Assembly: GCA_965232105.1 (NCBI GenBank)
Contig: OZ246956.1
Span: 3,782,001-3,846,000 of the forward strand
Source: Multivorans sp965232105
GTDB lineage: Bacteria > Acidobacteriota > Thermoanaerobaculia > Multivoradales > Multivoraceae
Direction of reading: 5' to 3'
DNA: 64,000 nt
A model generated the notes under the pieces. It saw only the letters and a list, made by a program, of their open reading frames with translations, was not told the DNA's origin and made no database searches. How positions within the stretch are numbered: the stretch's first letter is position 1; the number at the start of each line of letters is the position of its first letter. The translations under genes were made by a program, and so were the position numbers. Shown piece by piece: positions 42,308-51,828 of the stretch.

Positions 42308-42955
42308 GTGAGGCGCACCCGCAGTTCGACCGTCTTGACCGTCGGCCATTCGAATCACTCGATCGAGCGGCTCAAGGAACTGCTGCACACGTATCGAGTC
42401 ACAGCCGTCGCCGACATTCGCTCGGCACCCTACAGCCGCTTTAGCCCTCAGTTCAACAAGGAAAGCCTCGCGGCATGGTTGCACAACACGGGTATCGCCT
42501 ATGTGTTCCTGGGACGCGAACTGGGCGGCCGCTCCCAGGATCCGTCCGACTACGAGAATGGGCACGTCTGCTACGACCGGCTGGCGGCGAAACCGACCTT
42601 CGAGTCCGGCATCGAACGTATCCTGCTGGGAGCGTTGAAGGAGAGGATTGCCCTGCTCTGCGCCGAGAGGGAACCCCTCGACTGCCACCGCACCTTGCTC
42701 GTAGGCCGAGCCTTGGCCGAGCGGGGGGTCCAGGTCGAGCATATTCTCGCCGACGGAGGATTGGAGAACCACGCCCAGACGATGGACCGCTTACTGGACA
42801 TGACCGGGCTAAGGCAGGCGGACCTGTTCAACCGGGCCGACAACGGTTCCCGCAGAGCCGTTGACGCAATCTCTGAAGCAATCGACCTGCGGGCGGCCCA
42901 AGTGGGTCACACCCGGACCGATCAGCCCACCAAGGACGAATCGAGGAACCGATGA
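42308..42955 (+). CDS. DUF488-family protein (first of pair)
   Basis: This 215-residue protein starts with GTG. It begins STVLTVGHSNHSIERLKELL, has VADIRSAPYSRFSPQFN, YVFLGRELGGR, and CAEREPLDCHRTLL. The TxGxS N-terminus, the Cys-x-x-Glu and the CHR motif define DUF488. A C-terminal ~50-residue extension is polar and probably flexible. It overlaps the next DUF488 gene by 4 nt. The biochemical function of the family is unknown to me; conserved Cys and His suggest a thiol- or metal-dependent site. Confidence 0.85.
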   Translation: MRRTRSSTVLTVGHSNHSIERLKELLHTYRVTAVADIRSAPYSRFSPQFNKESLAAWLHNTGIAYVFLGRELGGRSQDPSDYENGHVCYDRLAAKPTFESGIERILLGALKERIALLCAEREPLDCHRTLLVGRALAERGVQVEHILADGGLENHAQTMDRLLDMTGLRQADLFNRADNGSRRAVDAISEAIDLRAAQVGHTRTDQPTKDESRNR

Positions 42956-43389
42956 AACTGTCAACGATCGGCTTCACGAAGAAGCCGGCTTCCCGCTTCT
43001 TCAGCCTCTTGCGGATCTCCGGCGCCAAGAGGGTCGTTGACGTTCGGCTCCATAACGTGTCCCAACTCGCCGGCTTCGCCAAGCGAGATGACCTTGCCTA
43101 CTTCCTGCGCGAGATCTGCGGCATCGAGTACATCCACGTCCCGGAACTCGCCCCCACCAAGGACATCCTCGACGACTACAAGAAGCGTAGAGGCGACTGG
43201 GAGACCTACGAGGTCCGCTTCCGCGAGCTAATGCGTGAACGTCGCATCGAAGAAACCGTCACAAGAGAGATCATCTCCGACGGTTGCCTCCTGTGCAGCG
43301 AGCACGAACCCCATCACTGTCACCGCCGCCTAGTCGCTGAGTACCTGAATGAACACTGGGGCGACATCGAAGTAGCCCACCTGCAGTAG
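42952..43389 (+). CDS. DUF488-family protein (second of pair)
   Basis: This compact 145-residue DUF488 protein begins MKLSTIGFTKKPASRFFSLL. It has VVDVRLHNVSQLAGFAKRDD, FLREICGIEYIHVPELAPTK, and CLLCSEHEPHHCHRRLVAEYL at the C-terminus. It is the shorter, core-only paralogue of the gene before it and belongs to the subgroup that travels with DuOB proteins. The two differ enough (about a third identical by eye) to suggest a heterodimer rather than a recent duplication. Confidence 0.85.
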   Translation: MKLSTIGFTKKPASRFFSLLRISGAKRVVDVRLHNVSQLAGFAKRDDLAYFLREICGIEYIHVPELAPTKDILDDYKKRRGDWETYEVRFRELMRERRIEETVTREIISDGCLLCSEHEPHHCHRRLVAEYLNEHWGDIEVAHLQ

Positions 43390-43401
43390 ACCCTCCCGAC
43401 C

Positions 43402-43416
43402 TGAGGCTGAGCCTCA
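43402..43416. terminator. Short convergent hairpin
   Basis: TGAGGC / GCCTCA with a TGA loop lies in the 54-bp gap between the convergent DUF488 and TRAP permease genes. It could terminate either transcript, but it is short and lacks a U-run. Confidence 0.3.
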
Positions 43417-43443
43417 ACCCAGTGCGTGCGACCTGCGGGCCCG

Positions 43444-45687
43444 TCAGGCCCGAGCAACCGCCGGCCGGTTCAGGACCGCGAGCGCCACGAACAGGACCGC
43501 TCCCACCCCGTTCACCGCGACGCCCAGAGCCGGACCGCCCAGGTCGGGAACGAGCAGCAGGGCCGCCGAAACCAGCATCAGGACCCGCAGAGGCCTGCTC
43601 AACTCGGAGCGCAGGTAGCCGCTGACCCCCGCGGCCAGAGCCAGGATCCCGACGACCGCCGCGCCCAGGGCGAGCAACAGCGGCGGCAGGCCGGCGGCCC
43701 CGGCCGCGAAGAGGCTCCCACCGTCCTCGTCCATCAACAGCAGCGCCGGCCGGTAGACGAACATGTAGGGCAGCGTGAAGCCGACGAGGGCGAAGCGGAA
43801 CGCCGCCAGCGCCGTGCGCATGACTGGCGCCTGCGCCAGGCTGGCTGCCGCGTAGGCCGCCAGCGCTACCGGCGGCGTAACCATGGACATCATCCCGAAG
43901 TAGAAGATGAACAGGTGCGCGGCGAGCGGAATCACGCCGAGTTCCGACAGCAGCGACCCCATCAGCGTCGCCATGAGCAGGTAGCAGACGACGGACGGCA
44001 CGCCCATCCCGAGGGCGAGCGACGTGACCATGATCCCGAGCAGGGCCAGGAACAGGTTGGTCGCCACGACCGACTTGATCGCGGCGCTGAAGTCAACCGC
44101 GATGCCGGTCTGCTGGACGATGCCGATGATCGTGCCGACGCAGGCGCTCGCGGCGACCAGCGGAATCCCGTTGCGGGCCGCCTTGGTCAGGGCGCCGAGG
44201 ATGTGCGGGCGCCACGCGTGGTGAATCAGCCCGAAGACCATCAGCCCGAGCATCGCCACGATCCCCGAGGAGAGCCAGGACTCGAAGACCTGCCGGAAAG
44301 ACGGGTCGGCCGGCGTGTCCGCCCACACGAGCTGATGGACGATCGCAACCGCGCCGAAGCAGCCCAATGTCAGGTAGCGCAGCCTCTTCGGCAGGTCGAA
44401 CTCCTTGCGCACCACCGCGAGGAGCAGGATCACGATCAACGACCCGGTGACCGCTCGGAACGGCGAGAACCGCAGCAGCAACAACAGGATCAGAGCCCCG
44501 AGCGCGGAAACGAAGACGATCGCGTCGAAGCGCCGCACCGGCAGCGGCTCGCCTTCCCGCTCCGGCGTCCCGACCCGTCTAGCGTAGAAGTGGACGATCA
44601 GGAAGATCGACAGGTAGAAGAGCACCGCCGGCAACAGGGCCGCCTGCACGATCTGCAGGAAGGTCACCTGGGGCTCGACGATCTCGAGCATCATGTAGGC
44701 GCCGGCGCCCATGACCGGCGGCACCAGCGCACCGCCGGACGCAGCCGCCGCCTCGACCGCCGCCGCCACGTGCCGCCTGAAGCCGTTGCTGCGCATCATC
44801 GGGATGGTGAAGGCGCCGGTCGTCACCGCGTTCGCGACCGCGCTGCCGGACAGCGAGCCCAGAAGGCCGCTGCTGAGTACCGCGACCTTTGCCGGGCCGC
44901 CGGGCTTGGTGCCGAACACCCGTTCGGCGAACCGCATGATGAACTGCGTCGCGCCGGACATCTCGAGGAAGGCCCCGAACACGACGAACAGGAAAACGTA
45001 GCGGAACATGACCGAGGCCGCCGGGCCGAACACGCCCAGGCTCTGCAGGAAGGTGGTGCCGACCACGTCGCGGGGGTTCTGGCCGGCATGCGGGAAGAGC
45101 CAGTCCGGCAGGATCGGCCACCCGTTGCGGAGGCTGTAGTAGCAGTACAGCGTGTGCGCGACGAAGACCAGCGCCAGCGCCGGCACGATCCAGCCGATGC
45201 TGCGCCGGGCCGCCTCGAGGACGAGCACCAGGCCGATCAGCCCGAGCACGATGTCGGCGCCGGTTTCGATTCCGGCCCGGTTGCCGAGCGATCGGCCTCC
45301 CGACCAGAGATGCTCGAAGGCGGGCTCCGTCTGCACGACGACGTACGCGCAGGCCGCCGCCGCCGCGAGGCCCAGCACCAGGTCCAGACCGCGCAGCCAA
45401 CGGTTCGAAGCCAGCCTCGCGTGAACGGGAAAGGCGAGAAAACAGAGCAGCAGGCCGCCGCCGACGAACACCGCCAGCGACGACTGCGGCAGCAGGACGC
45501 CGTAGTTGACCTCGAACAGGACGAAGAAGCACAGACCGACGCCGAGCGCCGCGATCAGGAAGCGGCGGAACCGTTCAAGGCTCGCCGGACCTGAGCTCGA
45601 TTCCTCGGCTCCGGCGGATGCGGGCGAGACGCCCGCGTTCCCGGAAGGCACGGCGACTGGCGTGGGCGACTGGTCTGGCGCGCTCAA
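43444..45687 (-). CDS. TRAP transporter fused permease (4TM + 12TM), TAXI type
   Basis: This is 747 residues from TTG 45687 (TTGA overlap with the binding-protein gene). A variable N-terminus of ~40 residues is followed by about 17 transmembrane helices: the small DctQ-like part fused to the large DctM-like part. GSLSGSAVANAVTTGAFTIP and the second GMGVPSVVCYLLMATLMG are typical ion/substrate elements of the large subunit. It imports a carboxylate, driven by Na+ or H+. The partner solute-binding protein is encoded directly upstream. Confidence 0.9.
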   Translation of the reverse strand: MSAPDQSPTPVAVPSGNAGVSPASAGAEESSSGPASLERFRRFLIAALGVGLCFFVLFEVNYGVLLPQSSLAVFVGGGLLLCFLAFPVHARLASNRWLRGLDLVLGLAAAAACAYVVVQTEPAFEHLWSGGRSLGNRAGIETGADIVLGLIGLVLVLEAARRSIGWIVPALALVFVAHTLYCYYSLRNGWPILPDWLFPHAGQNPRDVVGTTFLQSLGVFGPAASVMFRYVFLFVVFGAFLEMSGATQFIMRFAERVFGTKPGGPAKVAVLSSGLLGSLSGSAVANAVTTGAFTIPMMRSNGFRRHVAAAVEAAAASGGALVPPVMGAGAYMMLEIVEPQVTFLQIVQAALLPAVLFYLSIFLIVHFYARRVGTPEREGEPLPVRRFDAIVFVSALGALILLLLLRFSPFRAVTGSLIVILLLAVVRKEFDLPKRLRYLTLGCFGAVAIVHQLVWADTPADPSFRQVFESWLSSGIVAMLGLMVFGLIHHAWRPHILGALTKAARNGIPLVAASACVGTIIGIVQQTGIAVDFSAAIKSVVATNLFLALLGIMVTSLALGMGVPSVVCYLLMATLMGSLLSELGVIPLAAHLFIFYFGMMSMVTPPVALAAYAAASLAQAPVMRTALAAFRFALVGFTLPYMFVYRPALLLMDEDGGSLFAAGAAGLPPLLLALGAAVVGILALAAGVSGYLRSELSRPLRVLMLVSAALLLVPDLGGPALGVAVNGVGAVLFVALAVLNRPAVARA

Positions 45688-46679
45688 CCGGCGGCTTCGG
45701 GCCAGACGCCGATCTCGCGGTAGAAGCGTTCCGCGCCCGGATGGAAGGGGGTGCCGGTGTAGCGCGCCACGTTCGCCTCGTTGATCGCGCGCCCGGCGGG
45801 ATGCTTGTCGGCCACCGACTGGCGATTGTCCCAAAGCGTCTTCGTGATCCGGTAGACCAGCTCCTCGTCCGCGTCGGCCGAGGCAATCAGGTGCATCGAG
45901 CCGACGTTGAGCCCCGGATAGTCCTCGCTCAGGTCCGAGTAGGCGTCGGCCGGAATCGTCGCGAGCTGGAAGAAGGGATAATCGGCGGCCAGGCGCTGCC
46001 GCGTCTCCTCGTCGAATGGCACGAAGCGGATGTCGTAGGTGCTGCTCGCCTGGGTTACCGCGCCGGTGGGCACCGCACCACCCAGGAACGCGGCGTCGAT
46101 CGCACCATCACCCAGCATGTCGACCGCGCCGCTCTGGGTGCCGTACACCTGGGTGAAGTCGTCGTAGGTCACGCCGTGGGCGGCCAGCAACGGCTCGACG
46201 AACATCTCGAAGCCGGCGCCGGCGACGCCGACCATCGCCCGCCGGCCCGCCAGATCGCCCATCCTCGTCACGCCCGAATCCGTCTTCGTCACGAAGGTCG
46301 CGATGTTCGGCGCCAGGGTGGCCACGGCGCGGATGTCGTAGCTCTGCTCCCAACCGGACTCGCCGAGGACCGCGAAGTAGCTGATCGCCGAGTTGGAGAG
46401 TGCGAGTTGCAGTTCGCCCCGCACCAGCCGCCGGATGTTCTCCTGCGATCCCTTGGTGCCCCGCGGTTGCACGCGCCACTCGTTCTCGCCCCGGTTCTCG
46501 TTCAGCACCTCGGCGATCGCGCCGCCGACGACCGGAAAGGCGCCGCCGACCGGCGCGGTTCCCATGCTGAGGAACTGCGGACCGCCGGACGCTGCGTCGC
46601 CGGCGTCGCCGCCACCGCCACCGCCGCAGGCGAGGAAGAAGACGAGCAGAGGGAGCGAAGCGAGGGGTCGAATCTTCAT
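45684..46679 (-). CDS. TAXI-family TRAP solute-binding lipoprotein
   Basis: This 331-residue protein has a lipobox-like LACG at residue ~18 followed by a Gly-run, so it should be anchored to a membrane facing the periplasm. TAXI-family landmarks are SMGTAPVGGAFPVVGGAIAEVLN (in parts), WRVQPRGTKGSQENIRRL, GDLAGRRAMVGVAGAG and MLGDGAIDAAFLGGAVPT. AGAGGAA lies 7-13 nt upstream of ATG 46679. It delivers the substrate to the fused permease. Confidence 0.9.
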   Translation of the reverse strand: MKIRPLASLPLLVFFLACGGGGGGDAGDAASGGPQFLSMGTAPVGGAFPVVGGAIAEVLNENRGENEWRVQPRGTKGSQENIRRLVRGELQLALSNSAISYFAVLGESGWEQSYDIRAVATLAPNIATFVTKTDSGVTRMGDLAGRRAMVGVAGAGFEMFVEPLLAAHGVTYDDFTQVYGTQSGAVDMLGDGAIDAAFLGGAVPTGAVTQASSTYDIRFVPFDEETRQRLAADYPFFQLATIPADAYSDLSEDYPGLNVGSMHLIASADADEELVYRITKTLWDNRQSVADKHPAGRAINEANVARYTGTPFHPGAERFYREIGVWPEAAG

Positions 46680-46759
46680 GCGGGGATTCCTCTCGAACCG
46701 CGAAAACGCCAGAACCGGCAAAGCGGGAGCGCGAGATCCTAGCAGGCTGCCGACCGCCC

Positions 46760-48088
46760 TCAGCCGCCCGGCTCGGCGATGCAGTAGAGGAAGCTCGCGG
46801 TGCGCAGATAGAGCCTGCCGGGCGCCACCCCCAGCGACGACAGCGTGAAGCCCTGGACCTCGTTCCTGGACAGGATCTCGAACTCGGGACCGTCGCGGAC
46901 GACCGTGGTCACCCCGTCCTCGTTCGTCGCGTAGACCTTGCCGTCGGCAACCAGCAGGGAGGCGCTGTAGGTGCCCGGGGCCAGCCGCTGGTTCTCCCAG
47001 ACCGGCTCCCCGGTAGCCGCGTCCAGCCGCGACAGCAAACCGTTGTCTCTCAGGAGATAGAGGGTCTCCCCGTCGGTCGCCGGCGTCGGCACGTCCGGTC
47101 CGCGGTCGGTCTCCCAGAGGATTTCGGGATCGCCGCCGTCGCCAAGTCGCAGCGCCTTCATCGGACTGACGCGGGTGGGCACGAAGACCAGGTCGCCCGA
47201 AGCGACCGGCGACGCAACGACCCGGTACATCGGGCTGTCCCTCGGGTTGAAGCCCTCCACCCGCCACAGTTCGCGGCCGCTGCCGGGATCGTGGCCGGTC
47301 GCGACGTCGCCTCCGTTCAAGACGAGAACGTGTCGTTCGCCGCTCTCGACCAGGGCCGGCGTGATGTAGGCGTCCGGCGACTCCATCCGCGCGCTGGTGG
47401 GCCGCTCCTGCCGCCAGATCGTCTCCCCCGAGTCGGCGTCGATTGCCAGCAGGTAGGACGGATCGTCCGTCTTCATGCCGTGCAGTACCGGCACGAAGAG
47501 CACGTTCCGCCACAGCAGCGCGGAGGAGCCGTAGCCGTGGTTCAGCCCGAAGGCGCCGTAGTCCTGCTCGAGTTCGCGCGCCCAGAGCTGGTTGCCCTCG
47601 AAATCGTAGGCCTGCAGGACGCCGGTGCCGGTCAGCACCCAGACCCGCTCGCCGTCCGTGACCGGCGACGGCGACGACATGTTGTGCTTGCGCTGGAACC
47701 GGTTGCCGCCTGCCACTTTCCGCCGCCAAACGACTTCGCCGGAGTCGGCGTCGACCAGCCACAGGAAGAGGTCGTCCCCTTCCGCCACGTTCAGGAAGAG
47801 GCGCTTGCCGACGACGATCGGGGTCGAGCCCGAGCGATCCGGAAGGGGCAGTTTCCAGACGATGTTCCGCTCCGTTTCGCCGTCGTGGGACCACTCTGTT
47901 GGCAGACCGGTGTGGGCGCTGTAGCCGTTGCGGTCGGGGCCTCGCCAGTTCGGCCACTCCGAGGCCCAGGTTGCCGTGGCCGCGGCGCAGCCGGCGAGGA
48001 CCACGCCGCAGAGCGCCGACCGCCGGCGAGCCCGCCAGCTTTGCCGTCCCGGCTTGACGGGCCCCAATTCCACTGCCGCTCCGTTCAC
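46760..48088 (-). CDS. PQQ-like beta-propeller (outer membrane/periplasmic)
   Basis: This 442-residue protein starts with GTG. It has an N-terminal hydrophobic signal segment (ALCGVVLAGCAAATATWA, possibly a lipobox). It then begins WPNWRGPDRNGYS and has repeats such as LVDADSGEVVWRRKV, AIDADSGETIWRQE, and RLDAATGEPVWENQ, the tryptophan-docking blades of PQQ-like propellers. No dehydrogenase catalytic motif is seen, so a binding or scaffold role is likelier than alcohol oxidation. It overlaps the M16 peptidase stop by 4 nt. Confidence 0.85.
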   Translation of the reverse strand: MNGAAVELGPVKPGRQSWRARRRSALCGVVLAGCAAATATWASEWPNWRGPDRNGYSAHTGLPTEWSHDGETERNIVWKLPLPDRSGSTPIVVGKRLFLNVAEGDDLFLWLVDADSGEVVWRRKVAGGNRFQRKHNMSSPSPVTDGERVWVLTGTGVLQAYDFEGNQLWARELEQDYGAFGLNHGYGSSALLWRNVLFVPVLHGMKTDDPSYLLAIDADSGETIWRQERPTSARMESPDAYITPALVESGERHVLVLNGGDVATGHDPGSGRELWRVEGFNPRDSPMYRVVASPVASGDLVFVPTRVSPMKALRLGDGGDPEILWETDRGPDVPTPATDGETLYLLRDNGLLSRLDAATGEPVWENQRLAPGTYSASLLVADGKVYATNEDGVTTVVRDGPEFEILSRNEVQGFTLSSLGVAPGRLYLRTASFLYCIAEPGG

Positions 48089-51042
48089 GCCGCCTCCCTT
48101 GCCGCGGCCGGCTCGTCCTTTTCTCCCTCTCCGCCGGCCTCATCGCCGGCGGCGTCCGAAGCCTCCGGCATCAGCAGAACCTGGATCAGGTTGTCGCCGC
48201 CGAGGTAGTCTCGGGCCGCGCCCTGGATCATCTCCGCGTCGAGCCGGTCGAACAACTCCTCGTACTCCAGGATGCTCAAGGGATCGTCCCCGAACTGGTA
48301 GACCGACTGCAGCACGCCCAGCCAGAAGCCGTTCGTCTCCTTCGCCGTCTCCCGTCCCCGCCGCTGCTGTTCGCTGACCTGGCCGACTTCGTCGTCCGTC
48401 GCCGGTTCCTCGCGGATGCGGGCGATCTCCTCGTCGACGGCCTGGAGCATCTCCTCAACCCGGTCCGGATCGCAGCCGAAGCTGATCTGGACGGCGAACG
48501 CCGACACCGGGACGCGCTCGGCGCCGCCGCCGACATTGACGCCGTAGGTCCCGCCGAGTTCCTCCCTCAGACGCTCGCGCAGGCGTTCCCGCAGCAGCGA
48601 AGCCATCGAGTTCAGCCGATAGCGGTTCAACTGGCTCTGCTCGAACGGCCCCGTGTACACCAGGGCGACCTGGCTCTTGTCCTCCAGCCCCTTGTAGACC
48701 GTCCGCTCGATCTGGCCTTCCGGCGTGCGCACGCCCACGTCGCGCCACGTCTCCTCGCGGCCGGAGGACGGGAGGCCGCCAAGCCATGTAGCGACCAGCG
48801 GTTCTATCGCCTCCAGCTCGAAGCTGCCGGCAAAGAAGAAGATGAAGTCGGAGAAGTCACGAAACCGATCCTCGTAGACGGCGAAGATCCGGTCCTCGTC
48901 CAGATCCGCCAGCATGTCCTCGGTGAGGATGCGGCGCCGAGGATGCTCCTGGGTGACGACCTCCTGCAGCGTCTTGATCCATGCGTACGTCGGCATCGCG
49001 CTCTGGTTCCGCAACAGAGCCCCCTGCCGGGTCAGGAAGGACTCGTACGCCTCCGCGTCGCGGCGGGGCGACGTTCCGTTCAGGTAGATCAACTCGAACA
49101 GCGTCTCCAGGTCCTTGGGCGAGCCACGCCCGCTGATGCCCTCGAAGAGGGGGCCGATGACCGCACCGACCCGCGCGACCTTGCCGGTCAGCGCCTTGTT
49201 CAACTGGGTGAGGCTGAAGTTCCCCAACCCGGAAAGCTGAACCACCGAGGTCGCCAGATTGGCCTCCAGCCAGTCCTCGTCCGAAACCAGTGAGGCGCCC
49301 CCCGGGCTGAAGGAGGCGACCAGGATCTCGTCGTTCTTGAAGTCGCTCGGGCGTAGCACGACCCGGACGCCGTTCGAGAGCCGCCATTCGGTGACCCCGA
49401 GTTCCTCGATCGTCGACCGTTCGACGATCCGGCCCGGCGACGGTCGAACGGGCACCAGCGCGCCCTCGCCGACATCGTCCTCGTAGGCCGCGACCTCGAC
49501 CTGTTCGACCCGGTCGAAGGCGGCCAGCAGTTCCTCTTCCCGTGGCTGCTCGAGCCCCTCCTTCTCCGGGCCGCTGGCAAGAATCACGCGATCGTGGTCG
49601 TGGATCCAGGAATCGGCGATCGCGTTGACTTCGGCCAACTCGATGTCCGGCACGTACCGCCGCGCCAGCTCCCGTTCGTAGGCGACCTCCGGAAACGGCT
49701 CATCGGTCAGGAAGTTGCGCTGGTACTCGCCGGTGTAGGCGGCGGAGTGGGTCTTGTCCCGCTCGTCGTAGGCCCGGTCCATCGACCGCAGCGTGTTGAC
49801 CTTCGCCCGCTCCAGCTCGCTCTCTTCGAAACCATGCCTGCGGGCTCGCTCCGACTCCGTCAGCACCGCTTCAAGCGCCCGCACGGCGCCACCCTCGCGA
49901 GCACCGGCCGCGAGCACATAGAGGCTGCGCCTGCGAGCGAGGGTTCCCCTGCTACTGATGGCGCCGAGGAACGGCGGGTCGGCCTCCTCGGCCCGCTCCG
50001 CCAACCGGTTGTTCAGTATCCCGTTGTAGAGGCCGCGGACCAGCCGCGCGCGGTAGTCGGCCACGGTGACGAACGGATCCGCCGGCCCCTTGTACGCAAC
50101 CGAGACCGAGGAGCGCGGCAACTCGCGGTCGCTGAACACGGACACCAGCGTCTCTTCGTGTGGAGGTATCTCGGCTTCGAACCGCTCACGCGGCTCGTCC
50201 GGCCCCTCGAGCCTGCCGAATCGGTCCCGGATCTCCGACTCCACTTCCTCCGCGTCGAAATCGCCGACGGCGACCACCGCCATCAGATCGGGCCGGTACC
50301 AGTCGCGGTAGAAGTCCCGGAGCCGCTCGGGCGGCGCTTCCCGCAGCATCTCCGGATCGCCGATCGGCAACCGCTCGGCGTAGCGCGAGCCGTGGAAGCG
50401 GTACGGAATCTCGGCATCCAGGAGGCGCGCTCCGGCGCCCCGGTCGCCCCTCCACTCCTCGATGACCACGCCCCGCTCGCGCTCGATCTCCTCGTCCTCC
50501 AGGCTGACGCCGGACGCCCAGTCCTCAAGCACCAGAAGCGCCGTGTCGAGAATCTCAGGGTCGTCGGTCGGCACTTCCAGCATGTAGACCGTTTCGTCGA
50601 AGCCCGTGTAGGCGTTGATGTCGGGCCCGAAGCGCATCCCGATGCCTTGCAGGTAGTCGAGCAACTCCGACTTCTCGAAGTTCCTCGTGCCCTTGAACGC
50701 CATGTGCTCGACGAAGTGCGCCAGACCGCGCTGGTCGTCGTCCTCGAGCACGGAGCCCGCACGCACGATGAGCCGCAGGAAGGCCCGGTTCTCCGGCCGG
50801 CCATTGGCGCGCACGTAGTACCGAAGACCGTTGTCCAGTTCTCCGGTCAGCACGGCAGGATCCTGGGGCAGGACCTCGGTCAGCTCCCAGGTCCAGTCGC
50901 CGCCAACCTCCGCCGTTTCGCCGGCGGCTTCCTCCTGCGCGACGGCGGCGGTGACGCCGGCGACGAAGACAGACAGCGAGACGATTCCAACCAGGACACC
51001 GCGTTTCACCCTCAGCCCCGAAGGGCAACTCCACTCGATCAT
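48085..51042 (-). CDS. M16-family zinc metallopeptidase (pitrilysin-like), exported
   Basis: This is 985 residues from ATG 51042, with GGAGG 5-9 nt upstream. A signal peptide (~residues 15-38, ending AVAQEE) directs export. The inverted zinc motif HFVEH (HxxEH) with downstream Glu in ERGVVIEEWRG is in the N-terminal catalytic half. The C-terminal half is the inactive M16 partner domain (LTEDMLADLD and GGTYGVNVGGG regions). It should degrade peptides in the periplasm. It is part of a six-gene operon starting at 52620. Confidence 0.92.
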   Translation of the reverse strand: MIEWSCPSGLRVKRGVLVGIVSLSVFVAGVTAAVAQEEAAGETAEVGGDWTWELTEVLPQDPAVLTGELDNGLRYYVRANGRPENRAFLRLIVRAGSVLEDDDQRGLAHFVEHMAFKGTRNFEKSELLDYLQGIGMRFGPDINAYTGFDETVYMLEVPTDDPEILDTALLVLEDWASGVSLEDEEIERERGVVIEEWRGDRGAGARLLDAEIPYRFHGSRYAERLPIGDPEMLREAPPERLRDFYRDWYRPDLMAVVAVGDFDAEEVESEIRDRFGRLEGPDEPRERFEAEIPPHEETLVSVFSDRELPRSSVSVAYKGPADPFVTVADYRARLVRGLYNGILNNRLAERAEEADPPFLGAISSRGTLARRRSLYVLAAGAREGGAVRALEAVLTESERARRHGFEESELERAKVNTLRSMDRAYDERDKTHSAAYTGEYQRNFLTDEPFPEVAYERELARRYVPDIELAEVNAIADSWIHDHDRVILASGPEKEGLEQPREEELLAAFDRVEQVEVAAYEDDVGEGALVPVRPSPGRIVERSTIEELGVTEWRLSNGVRVVLRPSDFKNDEILVASFSPGGASLVSDEDWLEANLATSVVQLSGLGNFSLTQLNKALTGKVARVGAVIGPLFEGISGRGSPKDLETLFELIYLNGTSPRRDAEAYESFLTRQGALLRNQSAMPTYAWIKTLQEVVTQEHPRRRILTEDMLADLDEDRIFAVYEDRFRDFSDFIFFFAGSFELEAIEPLVATWLGGLPSSGREETWRDVGVRTPEGQIERTVYKGLEDKSQVALVYTGPFEQSQLNRYRLNSMASLLRERLRERLREELGGTYGVNVGGGAERVPVSAFAVQISFGCDPDRVEEMLQAVDEEIARIREEPATDDEVGQVSEQQRRGRETAKETNGFWLGVLQSVYQFGDDPLSILEYEELFDRLDAEMIQGAARDYLGGDNLIQVLLMPEASDAAGDEAGGEGEKDEPAAAREAA

Positions 51043-51066
51043 CGTTCCTCCCAATAGTCCGAGGCG

Positions 51067-51819
51067 TCAGCGCCCGCCTGCGGCAGCCGCCCCGCCTTCC
51101 ACTCGCACCACCGCGCCGGCGGGGAGCGCCTCGACCAGCGCCGCGAGCGCCAGGTCCGCGGCGCCGCGGCTACGGCTGTCCACCGTCAGTTTGACCCGAT
51201 AGTCGCCGTCCATCACCGGATAGCTCCCGATCTCCACCTCGGCGTGGGCCGCAACGACAAGATCGAGCATCTCGGCGATGTCCGTTTCGCGGCACATCGT
51301 GTACACCGCCCGGCTGTAGAAACGGCGACCGGCCGCCAACCGGTCCCGCAGCAGGGGCAGCTTCATGCGGAAGATCCGCGGCACCCCCGGCAGGACGTAT
51401 ACGTTGTCCATCACGACGGAAGGCCAGGGCACGTCCGGCGTGCTGACCAGGTCGGCGCCTTCCGGCACGTCGGCCATTCGCAGGTGGCCCTCCGTGCAGC
51501 GCTCCCCCACCATCTCGCGGATCCTGGTCACCAGTTCCGGCGAGCGCACCAGGGGCCGGTCAAAGGCGGCAGCCACCGCCTTCAGGGTGACGTCGTCGTG
51601 CGTCGGACCGACGCCGCCCGAAGTGATCACGTAGTCGAAGCGGTCTCTGAGCCGCTCGATGTCGCCCGCGATGCCGGCGATGTCGTCGGGGCAGACGACC
51701 ACTCGGCGCAGCTCGATTCCCAGGCCGAACAACTCGCGCGCAAGCAGCGTCAGGTTCGCCTCCTCGACCTTGCCGGTGAGGATTTCGTTCCCGATGATCA
51801 ACGCCGCCGCCGTGGGCAT
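51067..51819 (-). CDS. CinA-like MoCF-domain protein (FAD1-like)
   Basis: This 250-residue protein begins ALIIGNEILTGKVEEANLTLLAREL and has FDYVITSGGVGPTHDDVTLKAVA (in parts): the molybdopterin-binding fold shared by CinA and MoaB. It ends after the MoCF-type domain, so it lacks the nicotinamide deamidase half of full-length CinA. It may act in pyrophosphate/ADP-ribose hydrolysis or nucleotide-cofactor turnover. It is 9 nt downstream of the enoyl-CoA hydratase and 24 nt upstream of the M16 gene. Confidence 0.85.
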   Translation of the reverse strand: MPTAAALIIGNEILTGKVEEANLTLLARELFGLGIELRRVVVCPDDIAGIAGDIERLRDRFDYVITSGGVGPTHDDVTLKAVAAAFDRPLVRSPELVTRIREMVGERCTEGHLRMADVPEGADLVSTPDVPWPSVVMDNVYVLPGVPRIFRMKLPLLRDRLAAGRRFYSRAVYTMCRETDIAEMLDLVVAAHAEVEIGSYPVMDGDYRVKLTVDSRSRGAADLALAALVEALPAGAVVRVEGGAAAAGGR

Positions 51820-51828
51820 CGGCGTAGC

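Noticed and set aside
43426..45594. Plus-strand open frame over the TRAP permease, Gln/Arg/His-rich
   Set aside because: It is antisense of helix-rich membrane coding; no motif is present.
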